From the NCBI GenBank assembly GCA_051005695.1, contig JBPCJC010000038.1, forward strand, positions 35,595-99,594: DNA of 64,000 bases, in the 5' to 3' direction. Origin of the DNA: JACCTI01 sp051005695 (GTDB lineage Bacteria > Verrucomicrobiota > Verrucomicrobiia > Chthoniobacterales > UBA10450). The translations under genes and the position numbers were made by a program. This document shows, one piece after another, positions 39,316 to 48,400 of the stretch (position 1 is the first letter of the stretch; every line of letters starts with the position of its first letter). The notes beneath the pieces are model-generated. The model was given only the letters and a program-made list of their open reading frames with translations. It ran no database searches and was not told the origin of the DNA.

Positions 39316-40497
39316 ATGATCCAACGCGACTATCTTATCATCGGAAGCGGGATTGGCGGCGGCAGCGTTTGCGAAAGCATTCGCAAATACGACAAGCGCG
39401 GCAGCATCACGCTTATCGGCGCCGAAACCTTCCTGCCCTACAAACGTTGGATGCTTTCGAAAACTTTCCTCCGGGAAAAAGTGCCGCCGGTGAAGAAGCT
39501 GCCGCATCTCGAGCCGGCCTGGTACGCCTCCCATAAAATCGAGACCCGCCTCGGCGGGTTGGTCACGCAGTTGAACATCGATCGCCGCCTGGCGGTGATG
39601 GGCAACGGCGAGACGATCGAGTTTAACAAAGCCTGCCTCGCCATGGGCAGCCGGCCGGTGCGGCCGCCGGTCGCCGGGATCACGCTCGGCAATGTCATTT
39701 ATCTGCGGACGACGCGCGATGCCCTCGCCTTGCGCGAGATGGCCAGCCTCGAAAAAACAGTCGTGGTCGTCGGCGGTGGATTACTCGCCTGCGAGGTCGC
39801 CTCCAGTCTGCGGCAAATGAAGTTCAAGGTCAGCATGATGCATCGCAACGCCTACCTGCTGAATCGCTACGTCGATCCGCAAACCGGCGCGTGGATTACC
39901 AGTTACTTCGAAAAACATGGCATCACCCTCTTGTTAGGCGAAAGCCTGAATGGCTTCGAAGGCAAGACGGTGCTGCGCAATATCCAAACGAAAAGTGGCA
40001 ATCGCGTGGCCGCGGGATTGGCCGTGGTCGCGTGTGGTGCGGAGCCGAATCTCGAGCTGGTGCGAAACACGCCGCTCTCGGGACCGCACGGTTCGCCGGT
40101 GAGCGAGTATCTCGAGACCGAGGAAAAAGGAATCTACGCCGTCGGCGATCTGGCGTTTTATCCGGACCGGTTGATGGGTGGCGTGCGCCGGCAGACGCAT
40201 TGGGACAATGCGCGCGAACAAGGCCTGGTCGCGGGCGCGAACATGACTGGAAAGAAGCGGATTCGTTACGAACAGATCCCGTATTTCTGGACGGAGATGT
40301 TCGATCTCAAACTCGATTTCGTGGGCGACTTCAGCGTTCAGCCGACGCGAGTTGATCTCCAGGGCACGCACGCGAAGAAAAAATTTATCGCCCGATATTA
40401 TGTCGGCGAGAAATTGCGCGCGCTCCTGCTTTGCCAGGGCGCCCAGCGCGAAGTCGACGCGGCCCGGACCGAACTGCGGACATCGCTCGGCAAATAG
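39316..40497 (+). CDS. FAD/NAD(P)-binding pyridine nucleotide-disulfide-type oxidoreductase
   Basis: A 393-residue flavoprotein. The FAD dinucleotide motif IIGSGIGGGS begins near residue 7, the NAD motif VVVVGGGLLACEVASSL near residue 151, and the second FAD motif IYAVGDLAFYP near 280. The layout resembles ferredoxin/rubredoxin reductases and nitrite-reductase-like small flavoproteins. No CxxxxC redox pair is seen, so it is not a disulfide reductase. ATG at 39316 is preferred. Confidence 0.82.
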   Translation: MIQRDYLIIGSGIGGGSVCESIRKYDKRGSITLIGAETFLPYKRWMLSKTFLREKVPPVKKLPHLEPAWYASHKIETRLGGLVTQLNIDRRLAVMGNGETIEFNKACLAMGSRPVRPPVAGITLGNVIYLRTTRDALALREMASLEKTVVVVGGGLLACEVASSLRQMKFKVSMMHRNAYLLNRYVDPQTGAWITSYFEKHGITLLLGESLNGFEGKTVLRNIQTKSGNRVAAGLAVVACGAEPNLELVRNTPLSGPHGSPVSEYLETEEKGIYAVGDLAFYPDRLMGGVRRQTHWDNAREQGLVAGANMTGKKRIRYEQIPYFWTEMFDLKLDFVGDFSVQPTRVDLQGTHAKKKFIARYYVGEKLRALLLCQGAQREVDAARTELRTSLGK

Positions 40498-40645
40498 TTC
40501 GCGGGGCTAGGCGGGAGCTGGCACGGCACGCGCCGTGCTAATTTCGACATCCTTTCATCTGCCTTTCGCTAGCGGCGCTCCGATCTCGGGTGCAGTCGGC
40601 AAGGCCAAATGCCAACGCGACCCAGCCCAAACGAATCCAAGAATT

Positions 40646-41416
40646 ATGCTCGATCATGAAGACCTGAAGTGGATCGCCACTTCCTCGACCGAGTTAAACT
40701 CGATGTTACAACAGATCTCGCGTTACTCGGATCTGGCCCGGCAACACAAGGGCGAATACAACTACGTCGAGATCCTCGGCGAACGGGTCGAATTGGCTTC
40801 GACGAAGGCGCAGGATCTTTTCGATCGCGTGACCTCAAAGATTCTCGAAGCCGGCGTCTCCACCAAAAATACCGCGCGTAAGTCCGGCGCGCCCGCGTTT
40901 TCGGTGATGCCGCCGCCGGCAGCTTCTCGGCCGCTCACTGAGCTCCCGAAAAACGGCGCCGATTCGGAGGGGACTATCCAACCTGCCAGGGCGCCGTCCG
41001 CGCCCGAGTTCAAAATCTTAAACCCTGACGGCAAGCGCGAATTAATCCTCCTGGTGGACGACGAAGTAGAGATTTCCGAACTCGCGTCCGAGATGCTGAG
41101 CGATGCGGGTTACAAAGTCATCCTGGCCAAGGATGGATTTGAAGCGCTCAAGATTTACAAACATCTCGGGACAAAAATCGGCCTGATCATTCTCGATTTC
41201 TTTCTCCCGATCATGGATGGCGACGTTGTCTTCGACGAACTCCGTGAATTGAATCCCAAGGTCACGGTAGTCTTGAGCAGTGGCTTTGCCGAACAGAGCA
41301 AACTCGGGACAATGCTCTCGCAAGGTCTGCGCGGCTTCATTCCCAAGCCCTACACCTGCGAAAAACTTCTCGAGCAGGTGCGCTCAACCCTCGACGCCGC
41401 GCGCCAGCAGCAGTAA
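40646..41416 (+). CDS. response regulator with N-terminal helical domain
   Basis: A 256-residue protein. Residues 1-70 form a helical region resembling a histidine-kinase dimerisation segment but without an obvious His-kinase box. A Pro/Ala linker follows, then a complete receiver domain (about 133-252): acidic pair Asp138-Asp139, phosphoacceptor Asp184 in IILDFFLPIMDGD, Ser211/212 and Lys234 in IPKPY. There is no DNA-binding output domain. It precedes two PilT-type ATPases on the same strand, so it probably controls pilus retraction by protein contact. ATG at 40646 fits best. Confidence 0.83.
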   Translation: MLDHEDLKWIATSSTELNSMLQQISRYSDLARQHKGEYNYVEILGERVELASTKAQDLFDRVTSKILEAGVSTKNTARKSGAPAFSVMPPPAASRPLTELPKNGADSEGTIQPARAPSAPEFKILNPDGKRELILLVDDEVEISELASEMLSDAGYKVILAKDGFEALKIYKHLGTKIGLIILDFFLPIMDGDVVFDELRELNPKVTVVLSSGFAEQSKLGTMLSQGLRGFIPKPYTCEKLLEQVRSTLDAARQQQ

Positions 41417-41494
41417 TCGCGCAGCCTCGCGCGAGCTTATTAAAGAAGCTGCCGAAGGTGGCATTGATTTAGCTTTAACCAGACCTCGAAAGCT

Positions 41495-42577
41495 ATGGCT
41501 CGGATCGACGCATTCTTCAAACTGATGACCGAGCAAAAGGCCTCGGATCTCCACCTCTCCACCAGCAACCCCCCGATGCTTCGGATCAACGGCGATCTGG
41601 TTCGCGTCGATTATCCGCCGCTGCAAAACGACGACCTCAAGGCGATGATCTATGAGATCGCGCCCGAAGGAAAAATTAAAGTCTTCGAAGAAACTTCCGA
41701 TATCGATTTCGGTTACGAAATCCCGAGCGTCGCGCGTTATCGCTGCAATTTCTTCCAGCAAAAATACGGCATCTCCGCGGTCTTTCGCCTGATCCCATCG
41801 ACCGTGCTCACCTGCGAGGAACTTGGTCTCCCGCCAGTCCTGAAAAAATTTCCGCTCCTGAAAAAAGGCCTCGTCCTGGTCACCGGCCCGACCGGTTCGG
41901 GTAAGTCGACCACGCTCGCGGCGATGATGGATTACGCGAACATGCAGCGGCACGACCACATCATTACTGTGGAAGATCCGATCGAGTTTGTGCATCGCAG
42001 TCAGAATTGCCTGGTGCAACATCGCGAAGTCGGAGTGCACACGCGCTCCTTCGCTTCGGCGCTGCGCGGCGCTTTGCGCGAAGATCCGGATATCCTGCTC
42101 GTCGGTGAAATGCGCGACCTCGACACGATCGAACTCGCCTTGACCGCCGCCGCCACCGGGCACCTGGTTTTCGGAACCCTCCACACTTCGAGCGCGCCGA
42201 AAGCGGTCGACCGCATCATCGACGTCTTCCCGAGCACTCAGCAAAACCAAATCCGTGCGACGCTCGCCGAGTCACTCAAAGGCGTGATCGCGCAGAATCT
42301 TTTCAAGCGCATCGACAAACCGGGGCGCGTGGCCGCCTTGGAGATTCTCGTCGTCGATATGGCGATCGCGAACCTCATCCGCGAAGGCAAGACCCACCAA
42401 ATCCCGGGGATGATTCAGGTCGGCAAGAAAAAGGGCAACCAACCGCTGGACGACGCCATCCTTTCGCACCTGCAAAGCACCCGCATCTCGCCGGAAGAAG
42501 CCTACGACAAGTGCATCGACAAAAAGAAATTCCGCCCCTTCCTCAAAGAACCGCCAGCCGACATGACCGACGAATAA
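41495..42577 (+). CDS. pilT: twitching motility retraction ATPase PilT
   Basis: A 360-residue hexameric ATPase that retracts type IV pili. N-terminal PAS-like region with SDLHLSTSNPPMLRINGDL; Walker A GPTGSGKST at 131-139; Asp box VEDPIEFVH; Walker B LLVGEMRDLDT; His box GTLHTSSAPKAVDRIIDVFP. The AIRNLIRE motif is ANLIREGKTHQIPGM here. It is followed after 7 bp by a second PilT-type gene. Confidence 0.93.
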   Translation: MARIDAFFKLMTEQKASDLHLSTSNPPMLRINGDLVRVDYPPLQNDDLKAMIYEIAPEGKIKVFEETSDIDFGYEIPSVARYRCNFFQQKYGISAVFRLIPSTVLTCEELGLPPVLKKFPLLKKGLVLVTGPTGSGKSTTLAAMMDYANMQRHDHIITVEDPIEFVHRSQNCLVQHREVGVHTRSFASALRGALREDPDILLVGEMRDLDTIELALTAAATGHLVFGTLHTSSAPKAVDRIIDVFPSTQQNQIRATLAESLKGVIAQNLFKRIDKPGRVAALEILVVDMAIANLIREGKTHQIPGMIQVGKKKGNQPLDDAILSHLQSTRISPEEAYDKCIDKKKFRPFLKEPPADMTDE

Positions 42578-42584
42578 AGGCACC

Positions 42585-43751
42585 ATGAGAATCCCCGATC
42601 TCGACCGCATTCTCTCCGCGATGCTGAAGACTTATGACGGCATCTCGGACCTCAATTTTTCCGTGGGCCATCCGCTGCAGGTGGAAGACTTCGGCGAACT
42701 CAAGCCGGTCTTCGTCGATCCGCCGATTGAAGCACTGACCCCGTATCAGACTGAGCAAATCGCGCTCACCCTGATGCAGGGTAATCGCCGGCTGATTTAT
42801 GATTACCTCACCGGCGGCTCCTGCGATTGCAGTTACTCGTTAGGCGAAGAAGCCCGTTTCCGGGTAAATATTTTTCGGCAACAGGGACACTTCTCGATCG
42901 TACTGCGCCGATTGGAAGGTGCGATTCCTTCGTTTGAGAGCATTGGTTTGCCGGAGATTTTCAAAGAGATCGCGAAAGAGAAAACCGGCCTGGTCCTCGT
43001 AACCGGCGCCACCGGCAGCGGCAAGACGACCACGCTGGCGGCGTTGTTAAACGAGATCAACGAGACCCAGGCGGTCCACATCGTGACCCTGGAAGATCCG
43101 ATCGAATTCGTGCATCCGACGCGCAAGGCGACCTTCAACCAGCGCGAGCTTGGACACGATTTTAATAATTATCCCAACGGCTTGCGCGCTGCGTTGCGTC
43201 AGGCGCCGAAAGTCATTCTGGTCGGTGAAATGCGCGATCGCGCGACCGTTGAAGTCGCCTTGATGGCGGCCGAAACCGGCCACTTGGTCCTGAGCACCCT
43301 GCACACGGTTGATGCCGGCCAGGCGATTAATCGTATCCTCGGTCTCTTCTCGTTAGGCGAAGAACAGCAGTTGCGCATTCGTCTCGCCGACACCTTGCGT
43401 TATGTCGTCAGCCAGCGGCTCGCGCCGAAAGTGGGCGGCGGCCGCCAGTTGCTCACGGAAATCCTCGGGAACAATCTTCGGACCAAGGAAACCATCGCCA
43501 TCGGCGAAGGCGAACACCGCAGCTTCTACGAAATCATCGAAGCGAGCTCGCCGTTTGGCTGGATGACCTTCGACCAATCGATCCTGAGCGCGTACGAGAA
43601 CGACGACATCACCGACGAGACCGCGCGGATCTTTGCTTCCCGCAAAGGTCGGGTCACGCGGGGGATTGATCTCATTCAAAAATCACGCGGGGTCGATAAC
43701 GACCTCGATTCCGGGCTTCGTCTCGATCGCCCGGCTAACGCCTTCCGCTAA
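42585..43751 (+). CDS. second PilT/PilU-type retraction ATPase
   Basis: A 388-residue PilT-family ATPase. Walker A is GATGSGKTT at 141-149; VTLEDPIEFVH, ILVGEMRDRATVEVAL and STLHTVDAGQAINRIL follow. The N-terminal region lacks SDLHLS and reads SDLNFSVGHPLQVED. It is divergent from the preceding PilT (not a recent duplicate) and is best compared with PilU or PilT2. Two exact CTCGTTAGGC motifs encode Ser-Leu-Gly at 42836 and 43349. Confidence 0.9.
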   Translation: MRIPDLDRILSAMLKTYDGISDLNFSVGHPLQVEDFGELKPVFVDPPIEALTPYQTEQIALTLMQGNRRLIYDYLTGGSCDCSYSLGEEARFRVNIFRQQGHFSIVLRRLEGAIPSFESIGLPEIFKEIAKEKTGLVLVTGATGSGKTTTLAALLNEINETQAVHIVTLEDPIEFVHPTRKATFNQRELGHDFNNYPNGLRAALRQAPKVILVGEMRDRATVEVALMAAETGHLVLSTLHTVDAGQAINRILGLFSLGEEQQLRIRLADTLRYVVSQRLAPKVGGGRQLLTEILGNNLRTKETIAIGEGEHRSFYEIIEASSPFGWMTFDQSILSAYENDDITDETARIFASRKGRVTRGIDLIQKSRGVDNDLDSGLRLDRPANAFR

Positions 43752-43756
43752 TCCCT

Positions 43757-44224
43757 GTGCAAAACGATTCCGATAATTCCTTCTTCGATGCCGGCGATAA
43801 CACCGCCCTCGTTTGCGTCGATCATCAGCAATACCAAAAGCTGGTCGTGCCGCAGTTGATCGACATGGCTTACAAGGTCCACCTCGGCTTGTTCGAGGAA
43901 GACGTCCTCCTGAAGCTGCGCACCTATAGCTACAACGTGGTCGTGATTTACGAGAACTTTAAGGGCTCGACCGTGCAGACGAACCCGATTCTGCGCGAGA
44001 TGATCAAACGCCCAGGCGCACAGCGCCGCGGACATTTCGTGGTCCTACTCAGCCAGCGCTTCGCGACCAACGACGCTATGAGCGCCTTCGTGCAAAGCGT
44101 CGATCAGATCATCAACATCAGCGATCTCGCGAATTTCAAGCCGGTCCTGCGGCGCGGCGTCGCGCAGTTCCGCGAGCTCTACCAATCTTTCCACGAGACC
44201 CTGACTTCGGTGCAGGCGATTTAG
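43757..44224 (+). CDS. receiver-like protein of unknown function in the pilT operon
   Basis: A 155-residue protein with the alternation of a receiver-type fold: ALVCVD near 17, VVVIYENF near 56, HFVVLLS near 91 and a final helix. The acidic pair and phospho-Asp of a true receiver are not evident, so it may be a pseudo-receiver. GTG at 43757 is 5 bp after the upstream stop, so it is co-transcribed with the two ATPases. Its last 89 bp overlap the convergent hydrolase gene. Confidence 0.72.
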   Translation: MQNDSDNSFFDAGDNTALVCVDHQQYQKLVVPQLIDMAYKVHLGLFEEDVLLKLRTYSYNVVVIYENFKGSTVQTNPILREMIKRPGAQRRGHFVVLLSQRFATNDAMSAFVQSVDQIINISDLANFKPVLRRGVAQFRELYQSFHETLTSVQAI

Positions 44225-44969
44225 TTTCGCGCGCGAGATGCGCGCGGAAAAATCTGCGCGCTTCTTCGCGCACCTTCACCATCGCGGCGGACGCGAACCC
44301 ATGGCCTTCACCGGGAAAAAATCGCGTCGCCACCGTCGGCGCATGTTGGCGCAGCACGGGGATCAGCGGCTTCGCATATTTTTCCACCGGGACTCGGGCA
44401 TCCTCGAGGCCGTGAATCATCAGCACCGGCGGCATTTTCCCGACGCGTTCCATCTTGTTATTCCAAATTCCCCCGGCGTGCTCCACCACCGCGCCAACCC
44501 GTGGATTATCGGACGCGGCCAGGAGCGAAAGAAAACCGCCTAACGAATAGCCGTAGATCCCTACCGGCGATGCGTCCCCGCGCAATTCCTGCACGGCCAC
44601 GACCGCACCACGCACGGTCTTTAACCAGGTGTCGAAATTTTTCTGCATCGTCGAATCCAGGGCGAAGAGCGTGCCCGTCTTCGCAAAGTAATGAATCAGA
44701 TAAACGGCGTTGCCATCCGCAGCCAGGGAGCGCCCCACCCGCCGCATCTCCGGCCCATCAAACAAAATCCCGCCCGCGCCGTGCAGAACCAGAATCGTCG
44801 CTCCCGCCGGATGATCTGCGCGCTCGAAAACGTCCGCCGGAATCTTGTCGCCGCCGATCCGGAGCTCGACCCCCGATTGCACGACCGACGACTCGTTAGG
44901 CTGGGCCCGCGCACTCGCGATCGTCAGCAACCCCGAGAGAAAAATCGCCAGCACGTGTTTGCAGTTCAT
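44136..44969 (-). CDS. exported alpha/beta hydrolase, dienelactone-hydrolase-like
   Basis: A 277-residue protein with signal peptide (to about SARAQ). The catalytic triad is readable: Ser142 in GYSLGGF, Asp190 in HGLEDARV and His223 in GEGHGF. The oxyanion loop is LVLHGAGG. After residue 245 the sequence becomes a Lys/Arg/Ala-rich tail overlapping the convergent gene; that tail is probably read-through past the ancestral stop. The substrate is unknown. Confidence 0.8.
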   Translation of the reverse strand: MNCKHVLAIFLSGLLTIASARAQPNESSVVQSGVELRIGGDKIPADVFERADHPAGATILVLHGAGGILFDGPEMRRVGRSLAADGNAVYLIHYFAKTGTLFALDSTMQKNFDTWLKTVRGAVVAVQELRGDASPVGIYGYSLGGFLSLLAASDNPRVGAVVEHAGGIWNNKMERVGKMPPVLMIHGLEDARVPVEKYAKPLIPVLRQHAPTVATRFFPGEGHGFASAAMVKVREEARRFFRAHLARETKSPAPKSGSRGKIGRARGTARRRAAGPA

Positions 44970-45079
44970 CCGTTAAAAAATACGACGATCGCCGGCGCGC
45001 GGTTGCAAGGCAAATACCCCGCTTCGCGCTTTCGTCGCTTGACGCGTCGCGGGATCGCACCGGAAACTGCCGCACTGAA

Positions 45080-45352
45080 GTGAGCGCGCCCGATTCGAAT
45101 TCCCCGAGCAACAAGCCGCCGCTGAATCCCGAACGCATTCGGCTTGCGCCTTCGCGCAATCAAAAGCAACGCTCGCGATTAAAACAGGCCGCGGACGAGC
45201 CCGGCATCGAAGCAGCGCCACCGCCACCTCCGCCGAAGATTGCACCGGAGTCGCCGCGCCGCGCACGCCTCAAGCGTTCCGGTCAGATGCACGAAGATCT
45301 AACTGCGCCGATGCCGCCCCCGGCGACTCCGCCGGACGAAGCGGAATATTAA
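45080..45352 (+). CDS. small Pro-rich basic hypothetical protein
   Basis: A 90-residue open frame with a GTG start and normal spacing. It has Arg/Lys-rich segments, a run of Pro residues near the middle (APPPPPPKIAPE) and an acidic end. No signal or membrane segment and no domain I recognise. It may be real because no stronger frame lies in 44970-45352, but low complexity makes this uncertain. Confidence 0.4.
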   Translation: MSAPDSNSPSNKPPLNPERIRLAPSRNQKQRSRLKQAADEPGIEAAPPPPPPKIAPESPRRARLKRSGQMHEDLTAPMPPPATPPDEAEY

Positions 45353-45364
45353 GCAGCCTGCGCC

Positions 45365-45393
45365 TTCACCTAAACGAATCTTCGTCAGGTGAA
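45365..45393. terminator. hairpin between convergent genes
   Basis: TTCACCT and AGGTGAA form a 7-bp stem, with ACGAA/TTCGT pairing further in. It lies between two convergent stops (45352 and 45417). There is no clear T-run on either strand, so its terminator role is tentative. Confidence 0.4.
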
Positions 45394-45416
45394 AATCGCC
45401 GATACGACACTGCTCG

Positions 45417-48400
45417 TTAGTCAAACCCGCCGACGACGATGTGCTTGGTCTTGGTGTTATTGTCCAACCTTCGCCAACCCGGACAACCATTGCCGGAGCA
45501 AGCCGGGCCGGTGTAGCGCCAGAGCTGGCCGTTATTGTGCCGCTGATAAATATGCGTCGCGGAGACCGCGATTTCCTGGGTCTTCGCATTGTTATCGAGC
45601 TTCTGCCAGCCGGGGCAGCTCTCGCCACTGCAGGGCGTCCCGGTGTAACGCCAGATCAATCCGTCATTGTGCAATTGCACCAATTGGTTGCCGCCGGCGG
45701 CGATCGCGGTCGTCTTCGGGTTGTTATCCAGCTGCTGCCAGCCCGGGCACGACTCGCCATTGCAAGGCGTGCCGGTGTAGCGCCAGATGCGTCCGTCACT
45801 GTGCATCTGGAAGAGTTGCTGGCTGGCGGCGATGATCCCTTTGGTCCGCGGATTGTTGTCCAGCTGTTGCCAACCCGGACACGATTCGCCGCTGCAAGGC
45901 GTCCCGGTGTAACGCCAGATGCGCCCGTCGTTATGTAACTGAAACAGTTGCTTTCCCCCGGCGACGATCGCCACCGTCTTGCGATTGTTATCCAGCCGTT
46001 GCCAGCTCGGACAACTGTTCCCGTTGCACGGCGTCCCCAGATAACGCCAGATCATGCCGTCATTGTGCAGTTGGAACAATTGCGCGCCCGCCGCAACGAT
46101 CGCGACCGTCTTCGGATTGTTGTCGACCATCTGCCAGCCTGGACAGGAATCGCCGTTACAGGGGACGCCGGTGGAGCGCCAGATTTTGCCGTCGGTATGT
46201 AACTGAAACAGTTGCCGACCGGCGGCGACGATGTTGCGCGTATGCGCGTTATTATCGAAGCGCTGCCAGCCGCCGCAAAATTCCCCTTCGCATTCCTGCC
46301 CGCTGTAACGCCAGATCCAGCCGTCGTTGTGCAGTTGATAAAGCGGATCGGTATGGAGTTGGTAGAGATCGTTCCCGGCCGCGAGCATTCCGGTGCGCGA
46401 GTTGTTGTCGAGCCGTTGCCAACCCGGACAACTGTTGCCATTGCACGGCGTCCCGGTGAACCGCCAGATCCAGCCGTCATCGTGTAGTTGAAACAAGCGG
46501 TCACCCGCGGCCGCGATTCCCACCGTCTTGAAGTTATTGTCCAGTCGTTGCCAACCCGGACAGCTATCGCCGTTGCAAGGCGTGCCGGTAAAACGCCAGA
46601 TCATTCCGTCGTTGTGCAACTGATAGAGCGCGTTCCCGGCGGCGGCGATCGCGGTCCCCTTTGGATTGTTATCCAGCCGTTGCCAACCGGGGCAGCTGTC
46701 GCCATTGCAGGGTGTGCCGGTGAAGCGCCAGATCATCCCGTCGTTATGCATTTGATAAAGCGAATTGCCGCCCGCCGCGATCGCGGTCGCCTTCGGATTG
46801 TTGTCCAGCCGCTGCCAACCCGGACAACTGTTGCCGTTGCAAGGCGTGCCCGTGTAACGCCAGATCATCCCGTCGTTGTGCAGTTGATAAAGACTCCCGC
46901 CGGACGCGGCGATCGCGACCGTCTTGGTATTGTTATCCAGCCGTTGCCAACTCGGGCAACTCTCCCCGTTGCACGGCGCCCCGAGGTAAACCCAGATCAT
47001 CCCGTCGTTGTGCAACTGGTAAAGTTTTCCGCCGCCGGCGGTAATCGCAGTGGTCTTTTGGTTGTTGTCCAATCGCCGCCAACCCGGACACGAATCCGCG
47101 GTGCACGGGGTGTGCGTCGATTGCCAAATCCAGCCGTCGTCGTGCAATTGATAAAGCTCCCCGGCGTCACTCGCGATCGCCGAGGTCTTCGGATTGTTAT
47201 CCAGCCGTTCCCAACCCGGACACGACTCCCCATTGCACGGCGTCCCGGTGAATCGCCAGATGGCCGCGCCATCCGCGCCCACAAAAAGTGTGGCCGAGTA
47301 AACCGCCAGCCCGGCAGAGGCGGACGAACCCGCGGGCGCAGTCGCCGAGGCCCAGGCGGCGATGACAAAATTTCCAGCACTCGTTAGGCCATTGTAATCA
47401 CCGTATTTCGGGCAACCGCCGCCACCGTTGCACGTTTCGCCCGCGGGACATCCGCCCGCGCTAAAATCGCAACGCCGCCGGCTCCCGCCGCCGGCAGCAT
47501 TCAGGCAAACTCCGGCGAGTTGCGGTTGCACGCTACAATTCTCGGAATCCGCGGTCGCCCGCGGCGCGCACGGCCAGCCGGAAGCGCATTGCGCGTCCGA
47601 GCGGCCGGTTAAATTCCACAGCGCGCCCGCGGTCGAGCCGACAAAATAATCGGTCAGGTCATTGTTCGCGCTGGTCGCGGCCGAGCGATCATACCAGCCG
47701 ACCCAGACGTTGCTCCGCGTGGTCGACGACCACGGCATGAAGCGGCGCGCCGCACTGCTCCCGCTGAGCACGCGGCGCGTCGGAAAAGCCGAGCCGCGAT
47801 TGCTCGATTCCATCGAGACGATGCGCTCGCTGTTCGTGCCCGAGTTCTCCGCGAAAGTAACAAAGAGATGGTTCCCGTTTCCCGGATCGGGCGCGACCAT
47901 CGGACTGCTGAGCGTGTTTCCGTTATTGCACCGATCGAGTCCGGGAACCGGACACGTGACCGCGCCGCTCATCGTCGCCACCGTCACCGGAAATCCGGCC
48001 GCTGGCGCCAGGCCGGTGGCGCAGGAAGAAAAGCGGTTCAACAAAATCGAGTTCCCGCTGACCGAGACCACATAGACCGCGCCGTCGCGACCGACGGACA
48101 CGCGCGGAAAATCTCCCGCACCGGAAATCGCGGCCGTGGCCGTCCAGGTGGTGCCGTTGTTTTGAGAACAGGTGATCGACGCCGCCACGAAACCGGTGCC
48201 GATGCTGTTGCAGTTCGCGGCCGTTCCGCTGGGGGTGAAGTTGCGCCAGACTGCATAAAGTTGATCGCCCCCGGCGGCGGCAGTGAAAGCATCCGCGGCG
48301 ACATGTTCCTGGTCCGGGAAACAAACGCCGGCGCCGCTATTCGGGCAAAGCGCGCTGTAACCTTGCAGCGTGAAAGACGAGCCGTTGTTGGTCGAGCGGC

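Noticed and set aside
45420..47290. Possible CRISPR array
   Set aside because: The period is about 132 bp, the units are coding and diverged, and there are no spacers or cas genes.
46488..47387. Long plus-strand open frame (299 residues) opposite the repeat protein
   Set aside because: It is the antisense shadow of the tandem repeats; its own repeats arise from the coding strand and it has no signal, motif or ribosome site.
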